From contig NC_090024.1 of assembly GCF_037176765.1 (NCBI RefSeq), positions 196,102,278-196,166,277 on the forward strand: a stretch of DNA of 64,000 nt. The letters are read 5' to 3'. The notes beneath the pieces were generated by a model. That model was given only the letters and a program-made list of their open reading frames with translations. It was not told the origin of the DNA and ran no database searches. Each line of letters begins with the position of its first letter. Within the stretch, counting starts at the first letter, position 1. Origin of the DNA: Anolis sagrei. Its lineage: Eukaryota > Chordata > Lepidosauria > Squamata > Anolidae. This document shows, piece by piece, positions 46,050-55,602 of this stretch. Both the position numbers and the translations under genes were made by a program.

Positions 46050-47016
46050 AGAGTGGGTCCTTGGTATCTGCTGGTGCTTGGTTCCAGGACCCCTTGTGGA
46101 TACCAAAACCCATGTATACACATCTCATTATATGCAATAGCATAATAAAATTGTGTTTCTTATATAAAATGTCAAACTCAAACAAATGCTAAAGCGAGCC
46201 AAAGGATCTATGAAATCATAGAATCATAGAATCATAGAATCAAAGAGTTGGAAGAGACCTCATGGGCCATCCAGTCCAACTCCCTGCCAAGAAGCAGGAA
46301 TATTGCATTCAAACCACCCCTGACAAATGGCCATCCAGCCTCTGCTTAAAAGCTTCCAAAGAAGGAGCCTCCACCACTCTCCGGGGCAGAGAGTTCCACT
46401 GCTGAACGGCTCTCACAGTCAGGAAGTTCTTCCTAATGTTCAGATGGAATCTCCTCTCTTGTAGTTTGAAGCCATTGTTCCGCGTCCTAGTCTCCAAGGA
46501 AGCAGAAAACAAGCTTGCTCCCTCCTCCCTGTGGCTTCCTCTCACATATTTATACATGGCTATCATATCTCCTCTCAGCCTTCTCTTCTTCAGGCTAAAC
46601 ATGCCCAGTTCCCTAAGCCGCTCCTCATAGGGCTTGTTCTCCAGACCCTTGATCATTTTAGTCGCCCTCCTCTGGACACATTCCAGCTTGTCAATATCTC
46701 TCTTGAATTGTGGTGCCCAGAATTGGACACAGTATTCCAGATGTGGTCTAACCAAAGCAGAATAGAGGGGTAGCATTACTTCCTTAGATCTAGACACTAT
46801 GCTCCTATTGATGCATAGTGTCTAGATCTAAGGAAGTAATGGCAGTAGGATACTATAGAGAATGCCGGCACAACAGAGTAATACTCACTACTCAGCATAA
46901 GGCCAAATCAAGGTTTGCTGTTTGGATTTTATTTGGGCAGAGGGGAGGGGAATATTTTGTACCATGGTTGGTTGAATCTATGGATGTAAAACCCATGGAA
47001 ATGGAGGGTTGGCCAT
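46050..47016. mobile_element. Tigger/pogo-type DNA transposon relic split by CR1
   Basis: Left end at about 46050: gtgggtccttggtatctg, ggttccaggacccc, gtggataccaaaaccc. Right end at about 46960-47016: ccatggttggttgaatc, tggatgtaaaacccatgg, ggagggttggcc. These are the two ends of a Tigger-type nonautonomous element. The CR1 with its hairpin (46215-46840) sits between them. The interior has no transposase frame. Confidence 0.7.
46215..46813 (-). mobile_element. CR1 LINE 3' part with inverted 5' tip
   Basis: Reverse orientation. The CR1 tail (tcatagaatcatagaatc) is at about 46216-46245, and the C-terminal RT coding end is open over about 162 codons (46309-46797), encoding [25 protein letters not shown] and A-V-Q-Q-W-N-S-L-P. 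The 5' tip is followed after 12 bases by an exact inverted copy of itself (arms 46775-46801 and 46814-46840). The open frame and low divergence mean a fairly young copy. It splits a Tigger relic. Confidence 0.88.
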
Positions 47017-47710
47017 ATAATCCGCTCATAGGATGCTATTTCAGTAGACTCCAGACAGAGCTCTGCATTTTTAATCATCTCCTTCTTTTAAAAAGAGGGG
47101 GGAGGAGATTTGAACAGCATTTGGGACATTGCTTCTTAGATCCAATCGTTATGGGGCACAGAAGGCATAAAGACACAGGACAGAATCAGACCATAAGGAG
47201 GCATGTTTCTGGCTCATAAAGTTCAGCAGAAAAGAAGTACAGGACACTATTCCATAACTAACTGTTTCTGCAAAATGCTTAACTTTGGATTGTGCCATGG
47301 ATTATCAGATGCAGGTGTTTCCCAACACACTTGTAGATGGTACATTGCACTGTGTTATCTTTTTGTTAAGTAACAATGAGTGATATTGCAAAGAGAACTA
47401 GAGGTAAAACAATGCTGTACTCTGTCTTGTGATTTGTGTCAACAAAGCTGCTGACAAAATTCTGACCTTGATTGCACTGATTGTGGAACAAGCTAGGGTT
47501 GGCCATTGGTAGTTTGATCCTCAGATGGTGGGATAAGAAAGATAGAACTGTAAAGGGAGGGGAAAAAACATTATTTGGCTAATATAAAAAATAAAAAAAG
47601 TTTTAACTGGTTGAGTACTACTTATTGGTTATTTTTTTAAAAAAACAAACAAACACTGCTTTTATTCTCATTTGTTGTTATTAATTACTGTTAAGTTAAC
47701 TTTGACTCAT

Positions 47711-48045
47711 GGAGCCCCTGGTGGCACAGTGGGTTAAACCACTGAGTTGCTGAACTTGCTAACCGAAAGGTTGCAGGTTCGAATCTGGGAAGTGGCATGA
47801 GTTCCTGCTATTAGCTTCAGCTTCTGCCAACTTAGCAGTTCAAAAATATGCAAATGTTAGTAGATCAATAGGTACTGCTCCAGTGGGAAGGTAACGGCAC
47901 TCCATGCAGTCATGCTGGCCACCTGACATTGGAGGTGTCTACAGACAATGCCAGCTATTCAGCTTAGAAATGGAGATGAGCACCAACCCCCAGAGTAGGG
48001 CACGACTGGACTTAATGTCAGGGGAAAACTTTTACCTTTACCTAT
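47711..48045 (+). mobile_element. tRNA-derived SINE, about 335 bp
   Basis: The plus-strand head ggagcccctggtggcacag and cagtgggttaaaccactg (box A), then ggttgcaggttcgaatctg (box B), a body with gttcaaaaatatgcaaatg, gtcatgctggccacc and ggcacgactggacttaatg, and a tail with ttttacctttacct. It is the least worn SINE here. No clear target duplication. Confidence 0.85.
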
Positions 48046-48320
48046 GGCAACACTATGGACAAGAGACTTCATTGACAACCCTACTCAGGCTTTGCAGATC
48101 TAGGGATGTGTCTTCCTTGGTTGAATCTATCCACCTGCCTTCTACTTTACCAAGCATCTGGGAGAGTTAAGCCTGGGTTTGTTTACAAACCATTTAAGTG
48201 TCTTTTTAATAGTCTTCGGTATTCATAGAACTCTTCTTATTTTTATACTTTTACTCAACTGACATTTTAATCTTATTTATTCTGTTTAATTGTAAGTCAC
48301 CTTAAACCATGGTTTTAGAG

Positions 48321-48638
48321 AAGTGGTTCTTAACCTGTGGGCTGTAGACCACTGGTGGGCCACAAGGACAAAATCTGGTCCACTGGCCTCCTTTCTTTTT
48401 ATTTATTTAGTTTAGTTCATTTATTTCGCACCACCTGCCACTTCTTCCTTGTCGCTGACCTTGGCATATGTTCTGTATCATAAACTAGAGCTGATGTGGT
48501 CTGTACAATGCAATTTTCTGAATCAGCACCCCAAACCGAATCCAAAGTTGACCAAAAACTGATTAGTAACCTTTTTGATACTAATACTGGAGAGTGGTCT
48601 CTGGTCAAAGTGGTTCCTGGTTTTTAAAAAACCCACTG
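48321..48638. mobile_element. hAT-type DNA transposon relic with perfect 8-bp TSD
   Basis: The left end aagtggttcttaacctgtgg and right end aaaacccactg are flanked by an exact 8-bp repeat, ttttagag (48313-48320 and 48639-48646). The interior shares several words with the 14.7-kb element, so both come from one family, of which no full-length copy is present here. Confidence 0.8.
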
Positions 48639-49309
48639 TTTTAGAGGAAAGGCAGGGTTTAAATGCAATAAAATTAATTCCTCCCTAACTAGGACTGAAT
48701 TAAATAATTAAAGGCTTTTGCAAAGTCATGCTTCATAGCATGATTAATTTGTTCTTGAGATTACATATATTTATTGACATAGTGTCATATCTTCTTATAA
48801 CATCACTTCCCTTTATACTCTTCCTACTGTTAGCCATTTTATGATAAAAGTTATATTGCAGACATACTGCATCTAGCTTAGAGAGTTTACGACTAGGTGG
48901 GAAGCTTTCTTGTAGCTGCACATTCTTCATACTAGTTTTAACTTGCCAACTAAACAGAGCAAAGTCCAATGATGGAACTTGTAGCAAAGGAAATATATAG
49001 TCAGAAGCTATATGCATCATCGGCGTCATAGTTCTGTAAGTCCAAAGTACCCATTAACACAGGCAGATAGAGCCAGGATTTAATTTTGTTTGGATCCAGA
49101 TTTTTCTTATGTAACTCAAAATCCTTAAAGAGGAAAATAATGAAGTTTATGTCAGCAATGCCCTTTAAAGACTAGACTGTTCCAGTCCATTTGGTTGCTT
49201 GCGTCTGCATAGTCTTGCTATTTCTAAAAGTTTGTATTGTTTAATACTCAAGTAAAGGAAACTTACACAGGAAAAGCTTATTAACAGAAACAATAGTCAG
49301 GGTTTAGAA

Positions 49310-49428
49310 CAGACAAAGGCAAACTTTGGTCCTCCAGGTGTTTTGGACTTCAACTCCCATAATTCCTAACAGCTATTGTGGGAGTTGAAGTCCAAAACAC
49401 CTGGAGGACTGAAGTCTGCCCATGCCTG
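49310..49428. mobile_element. hAT-type palindromic MITE with perfect 8-bp TSD
   Basis: Same family as the 19.45-kb copy. It starts cagacaaaggcaaactttgg and ends gtctgcccatgcctg, flanked by exact gtttagaa copies (49302-49309 and 49429-49436). It is 119 bases long, shorter in the centre than the 134-base copy. Confidence 0.87.
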
Positions 49429-49651
49429 GTTTAGAAGATCCTTCTCAAACATTTATTAGATGCTACTTTTCAGTAAAAACATTTCCAGGCACCAGTTTAA
49501 AAAAAAAAAACAATAAAAACTGTTTACAAACAACAGACTAGCATTTTACAAGAGTTTACCAAATCATAAAAGTTCCAGGAAATGATGCTTGACATGTGAA
49601 TATAGACTTGCCAGTTCTTTTAGTTAAACAAATTTCAGGATTACACTAAAA

Positions 49652-50225
49652 CACTTTATTTATTTATTTATTTATTTATTTCATACACGTGTACAAGTGT
49701 ATGAGGGGGGACTCAGGGCGGCCTCACAGCAAGCACCATTTGGTGCCATCACAATCATAAAAACATTCAACAAATTCATTAAAACAACATTAAATAAACA
49801 GTTGTTAAAACATGTCAGTTAAAACCAAAGTCCGGGGTCATCTCATTGTCACTTCAAATTGCTTCTGTCTTCTCTCACTTGGCGTTATTCAGTGATCAAA
49901 CACTTAGTCCCACAACCAAGTCTTGAGTTTCTTTCTAAAGGACAGGAGGGAGGTGGCCAATCCAATGTCCCTGGGAAGGGAATTCCACAGGCAGGGGGTC
50001 ACTGCTGAGAAGGCCCTGTCCCTCGTCCCCACCAATCGCATTTGTGATGGCAGTGGGATCAAGAGCAGGTCTCTCCAGATGATCTTAAACTTCGTGATGA
50101 GTCCCCCCCAGGCATGAGAAAGGCATGATGAGTCACCCCAGGGGTGAGAAAGGCAGTATATAAATACTGTAAATAATAACAGGAGATACATTCAGACATG
50201 TAAGCTGGGCCAGAACCATTTAGGG
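49652..50225 (-). mobile_element. L2 LINE 3' end containing a second LINE tail
   Basis: ATTT tail at 49656-49682, end motif ggggggactcagggcgg, UTR, and C-terminal coding end at about 49915-50095 (gaattccacaggcaggggg, gaaggccctgtccctcg). At about 50096-50180 a plus-strand L2-like tail (tcaccccaggggtgag, ggcagtatataaatactg) interrupts it, after which the coding match resumes (ggccagaaccatttagggc). Confidence 0.72.
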
Positions 50226-50296
50226 CTTTAAAGGTTAAAACCTGTCATATTCTATGCAGCTATCCATTTCTTTTTGCACTATGTTGTGATTTAGCA

Positions 50297-50517
50297 TCTC
50301 AAGGTGCATCTACACTGTAGAAAAAAATGCAGTTTGACAGCACTTGAACTGCCATGACTCAATGATACGGAATCATGGAAACTGAAGTTTTACAAGGTCT
50401 TTAGCCTTCTCTGCCAAAAAATGCTGGTGCCACTCCAAACTACAAATTCCAAGATTCCATAGTATTTAACTATTACAGTTGCTGTCAAAGTGCATTAATT
50501 TTACATTGTAAATGCAC
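50297..50517. mobile_element. Palindromic MITE, ggtgcatctaca family
   Basis: The best-kept copy: the left end is ggtgcatctacactgtag and the right end tacattgtaaatgcacc, with internal inverted halves around the central words tttagccttctctgcc. A half copy of the same family lies at 53543-53663. Confidence 0.7.
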
Positions 50518-51757
50518 CCCCGATATCACATGTTACAACAGACAATCCAGGAAGTATTATGTAAAGACTGCGCTGCAATGATCGTGTTGTTCCAGTTCAG
50601 AAACACTTACTATCAATCTGCGATCTTCCCTTCCTTTTTAAAAAAATGGTCAAATAATCATTGTCAACAGTCTCAAAATCAATACTTTTGTAATCTGGCA
50701 TGCATAGTACCCTTTTGATTCTGAATTTCTTGTCCCAAGCTATTGCTTGCTTGCCTGAGACATTCAGCCTCCTTGATATGATTTCTTGGCAGCATCTACT
50801 TTTTCTTTAGTGTATGAGAACCGATTCCAAGGAGAAACAATATTATAGTGAAGATTGCAAGGAAACAAACTATGGTTAGACCATATATCTGCTACACTTA
50901 GAAATTTAAACAACCCATAGCAATTTTTAGGGAGAAAGTCAGTCAGTTTGATATTTATGCCCTGCAGGGTGTTTATTGCGGCACCATCAGGATTAGACTG
51001 GTTCTAGCTTGCATTTTCTACATCTGAGTGACTTTGCCAAGTTTTATCACTTTGTTAAGCACATACACCTACCCAGGCATTTCATTTTGTGTGGCAGATG
51101 CAGAACCACTTACACAGTAGCACTAGAGATAAAGGCCATTTCAAGGGCAATTTCAGATGTACATGCCACAGGTGATGGGTGGCTCCATTGCCAATCTGTG
51201 CCCTATAAAAGTGTATTATAGGCAGCTGGGGAAAGCCACGCTGGAGAAAGTAACGCAAGGAGGAGGAGGACATGACAACAGAAGCATTAGAAACACTTAG
51301 CATCACTACAGATGAAGGAGAAAAGGAAAAGTAAGGAAGTTATACTGGTACGGGCAGCTGCCTAACTCAAATCTATCAACATTTCAGAGATCAAAACTAG
51401 GGCACATGTGGCCAAGCAAAGTCAGAGTGTGGACAAGATGGCAAAAGCTATTAATGAGAAAGAACAGATAAACTAGAATATGTTGCAACAGTTTGTTTTT
51501 GCACAAGCCTATTAGAAAGGGTTTGATTCCCCATCTTCTCTCCTTCTTGATGAATTACCACCTTATCAGATTAGTCAGGTGAAGCATGACATTTCACCAC
51601 TGAAATGTGGGGAGCCTGGTGCAAATCGCTGAGATGCTTCCCACTTCACACAGAAAAAGTATCACCCGGGGGTTGCAGACGTGTGCACCATTGGAGCCAG
51701 CACAATATGGGAAGCTGTTGGGGAATCTGAACTGTTAGGCTCAAAAACTAACTTGCT

Positions 51758-52020
51758 TTTTTTCATGTCAGGAGCAGCTTGTGAAACTGCAAGTCACTTC
51801 TGGTGTGAGAGAATTGGCAGTCTGTAAGGACATTGCCCAGGGGATGCTGGAATGTTTTGATGTTTTACCATCCTGTGGGAGGCTTCTCTCATGTCCCTGC
51901 ATGGGGAACTGGAGCTGACAGAGGGAGCTCATCTGTGCTCTCCCCAGATTTGAACCTGCAACCTGTCAGTCTTCAGTTCTGCTGACACAATGTCTTAACC
52001 CATTGCACCACCGGGGGCTC
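51758..52020 (-). mobile_element. tRNA-derived SINE with 10-bp TSD
   Basis: A full copy of the family at 20.2 kb: box B complement gatttgaacctgcaacc, head ttaacccattgcaccaccgg, and body gtcacttctggtgtgagag and gggaggcttctctcatgtc. It is flanked by an exact ctaacttgct (51748-51757 and 52021-52030). Confidence 0.85.
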
Positions 52021-52364
52021 CTAACTTGCTAAATCTCATCTTTTAAAGGCAAAAAAGTCCATGCAGCTACATTTTGCCTACAGAGAGGCAAAATGTGTCC
52101 TCATAGGGAGAAAGAAAAAGAGGAAGCAACATGGTAGAGACCTCATGGTCTTCTTGGGGCAAATTAAACTTTAAAAGAAGTTCCCTCACAGAATTCCATT
52201 ACTACGTCATCAAAGGGTGGAGGGAGACAGTGGCTAGCAGTAAAGACAAAGACAAAGCCCTTTAAAAACATGCACAGGAATGTGCAGAAAGGAATCCCTG
52301 AGCTTGGCCCTGTCTCTAGTCTAGCTACTCATTGAGGATGAGAAACTTGATGAAATAAAGACTC

Positions 52365-52515
52365 GTGCAGTCCAAGGATGAAACCCAACAGAAGCCTCCA
52401 CTTCGGTCAGAGGAGGGGCCTCCTCAGGAAGTTTCTCTATGTTGTGTGATGGATGACGTGCCCATCCATTCTCCTGCTGAAGTGGAGGCATTGTACAGTT
52501 CTTCAGGAGGTAAAT
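52365..52515 (+). other. Short open frame of unknown nature
   Basis: An open run here encodes a Glu/Pro-rich peptide (K-P-P-L-R-S-E-E-G-P-P-Q-E-V-S-L-C-C-V) and ends near a weak donor-like GTAAAT. Nothing flanking it looks like a gene, and I do not recognise the sequence. It may be chance or a relic of a repeat or pseudogene. Confidence 0.12.
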
Positions 52516-53542
52516 ATGATGAGGTTGTTAAAGTAAGGACTACTTTCATCATTTGGACTCAATTTGCTGCAACTGAAGTAATCTGAAGACAAAGGAGGAA
52601 ATTAAGAGGAGAGAGAAACTGGGATATTTTAAACCATTGAAAAAGTGGGATGACTATGGATTCATCCAGACTGCCCTTGTCAAATCAGGGCAGTTGAAGC
52701 ATGTGCAAGCTGTGCAGCCTAGGTTGACGTCTATGCTATATCAATTGGAGACATTGTGAACATGAATTTGATTCATAGTCACAAGGACAGACAAGGCAGT
52801 AGCTCTGTCGAGCCACTACTGGTATGATGTTTAACTACAAAGATGTGGCCTTCACCTGAGCACCTGTGTATCTCTATACAAGTACAAGATAACTGGTTAA
52901 TGTGTGCAAAACACCTTTTATCTGATCACCTCAGAACCGAAGGACAAAATGCATTTCAGCTGTGAAAAATGAGTAAATCTGAGTAGGACAAAAGCCATGG
53001 CTCATCTCATCTAAATCCCAGTATTCTGTAAAATTTCATTAGGAAGCAGATGAACTGATGTTCTTAACTTTTTGAGAGAATGCTCAATGTGATGTAGTAC
53101 AAAAATATTAAAGCAATTGTTAAAACACACTTCCAAAATGAACATATACATTGACAATATAATTAAAAAGATACAAATCAGCAAAGAAATCAGTCAGTTC
53201 ATAAAATTGTATCTCTAGAAAGACTGGGAGCAAAGTAAGTTTTCATATTGAGCTGTCACAGAAAAGGACCCGCCTATGCATTGTGAGTTATATATTTATG
53301 TATAAATTATTAATTTCATTTATATCTTGAATTTCTCCCAGGATGAGCCCCAGAGCTTTTCACAGCATAGAGGAAACAAAAGAAATGGTATTTGCGCCTC
53401 AGGATTTTTTCTGTGCCTTTAATGGGTGCAAAAAGAACATTTTCCACTTGAGACAGATTTATGCCATATAGAGGTGTGGTAAGCAAAGCAACCTTTGTCT
53501 TGCAAGAAGAAATTGCGTAGGTCAGGGCTTGATAGTTTGGCA

Positions 53543-53663
53543 AGACACCAGCATGCGTTGGCAGAGAAGGCTAAAGACAACTCCTGAGATTCCATAGCAT
53601 TGAGTCATGGCAGCTATAGTTGTGTCAAACTGCATTAATTCTACAGTGCAGATAAAAATGGGG
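53543..53663. mobile_element. Half of a palindromic MITE, ggtgcatctaca family
   Basis: It keeps the words ttggcagagaaggctaaag, attccatagcattgagtc and ctgcattaattctacagtg in family order, but the left half is missing. Confidence 0.55.
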
Positions 53664-54599
53664 ATAAAAATGGAAATTTAATCCATTTCCACAGCCATTA
53701 AGCTTAGTGGGTGGTCATAGTTCAGTCATGCTTTCTTAGCCTCGCCCTCACAAAACTGCTGGGAAGCTAAAATAAGAGTGTCAGTTTCTTGAGGGAAGTT
53801 TCAAATCTATGTAAATAGAGCACTCCTACACAAGGTACTATCTGTATTAGTTTGTATTGGGATAAAGTAGGAGTAACAGTGTACATATCCTGTCGTGAAG
53901 TAATGCTCCTCCACCGAGTTAATTACAGCTCCTTAGGACTAAGCACAAGGCTGATTTTTATCGCAACACTGGGATTTCACACAAAAGAGATGTCTTAACA
54001 AGATTTTGCATAGGGATAGGTGTGTACATTTTCTGTATCTAACTACAGTACCAGCCTAACAACCTGATAGCACGAAACATGGATGATTCCAAAGTATCAG
54101 ACTGGAAAATCAATAGATGCACTAAGGTTGTTCATGAGTTTTCTCCACCCACATGAACAAGCCTGTAGGCCATAGTTGTGCGGTGACATTACACGTGTGC
54201 CTCATATGCAGTGTGATGGTGGTAGGTGAATTCCTTTTTCTAAGGGAGGGCATTTTGAATTATAAGTCATGCCAGCTCATTTCCAAACTATTATTTCAAC
54301 AGATGGGAGTAGCTTTTCCTAAGACCGATCCTCCCTACACACCTTATTCCAACCTAAAGAGAAAAGCTCCAGCCAGGACTGAACTTTTTCAAACAGTGTT
54401 CTCAATTTTTATTCAGAAATAATCTTCCTTCAGTTACAAGTGTGGGTGGACCTCTTTTAGGAGAGGGAAATAACTTTGAAATGTTTGCCCAGCAATTGCT
54501 TGTGTAAATAATCTGAACACATTGTTTGATTTCAGTGTACTGTATGTCTGAGCAAGATTGAAAAGAGAACACACTGTTGCAAATTCAAGCAGAGGGTCA

Positions 54600-55080
54600 C
54601 ACTCAAACTTCTGTGGTTAGCAACCATGTTTTTGTGAGCAACGGGTGGGATCTTTTCATCATATGTGGTGGATCTGTGAGAAAGCCAAAAATAATCTGGG
54701 TTCAAATACATACTATGATGCAAAAAAAAAAAAAAAGGAAGTTGAAGTTCAATTGAAACCGGAACTGTTTTGGCTGAGCTTAATGGATGATCATATGAAG
54801 AAGTATGGAAATTTGTTGAAATACATTACCACAGCTGCAAGATTGCTGTATGCTCAGAAGTGGAAAAATAAAGCAATAGCATTGAGTGAGGAGAGGGCTG
54901 GCTGTTGAAACTGATGGTTTCAGATGAAATGGACCAATTGACAGCATTTGAGTAGAGACAAATCAGTGGCAACATTTTTGAAAAATTGTGAACGTTTAAT
55001 TGGCTTTGTGCAAGAAAAATGTTAACTATAGATTTTGAGAATTAGGAGATTGGATAAAGTGGTAGAAGCATCTGAATGGA
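54600..55080 (+). mobile_element. L1 LINE ORF2 C-terminal fragment
   Basis: Plus strand: H-M-W-W-I-C-E-K-A-K near 54660, then K-P-E-L-F-W-L-S-L-M-D-D and T-T-A-A-R-L-L-Y-A-Q-K-W-K near 54830-54870. This matches the C-terminal end of vertebrate L1 ORF2 (H-x-W-W-x-C, A-A-R-x-x-x-A-x-x-W-K). An A-run at 54722-54735 disturbs the reading, and decay increases toward 55080. Adjacent to the composite SINE at 55.1 kb. Confidence 0.7.
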
Positions 55081-55105
55081 AATCATAATCAGAGAATATA
55101 CTTTA

Positions 55106-55602
55106 TATGTCTATTATTATTATTATTAATAATAATAATGATAATAATAATACACTTTATTTATATTCTGCTTTGTCTCCTCTGAGGGACTCAGAACCGA
55201 TAGGCAAAATTCAGTGCCTTTAATACGGTGAAATAGCAATGACACACAAATACACAGAACAAAGGGGAGGGCTTCCCCTTTTATCTCCAGCTTCTGGAGG
55301 CGGTGCTCAACTCCGGCCATGGGGAGGTGTTCTTTTTCCATTTCCAAGTTGAGGAGTCTGTTGTCTGTAGACACTTTCTGGTTGTATTGCCAGCATGGTT
55401 CCATGAGTGCCTTTATTACCTTCCTACCAAAGCGATACCTATTAATCTACATATTCACATTTGCATGTTTTCGAACTACTTGGTTGGCAGGAGCTAGGGC
55501 TAACAGCAGGAGCTCACCCCAACCCATGGCTTTGAACTGCCAACTTTCAGATCAGCAGTTCAGCAGCACAAGGGTTTAACCTACTGCACCAACTGCGACC
55601 CA
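55106..55602 (-). mobile_element. Composite tRNA-derived SINE with L2-like 3' tail
   Basis: Reverse orientation. The tRNA-like head is at about 55540-55602, and the body follows (gttttcgaactacttggttgg, caggagctagggc). The 3' tail at about 55150-55200 is L2-like (tatattctgctttgtctcc, ctgagggactcag) and ends in an ATT/AAT microsatellite at about 55108-55152. It matches the copy at 10.5-11.0 kb across the body-tail junction. Confidence 0.65.

Larger units (their letters stand above)
52031..54599. other. Mostly unassigned stretch
   Basis: Apart from the half MITE at 53543 and the doubtful open run at 52365, no gene, RNA or repeat is recognised. Confidence 0.4.

Noticed and set aside
47711-47790. 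Possible tRNA gene
   Set aside because: The box A and box B words belong to the head of a 335-base SINE. No cloverleaf acceptor stem was evident.
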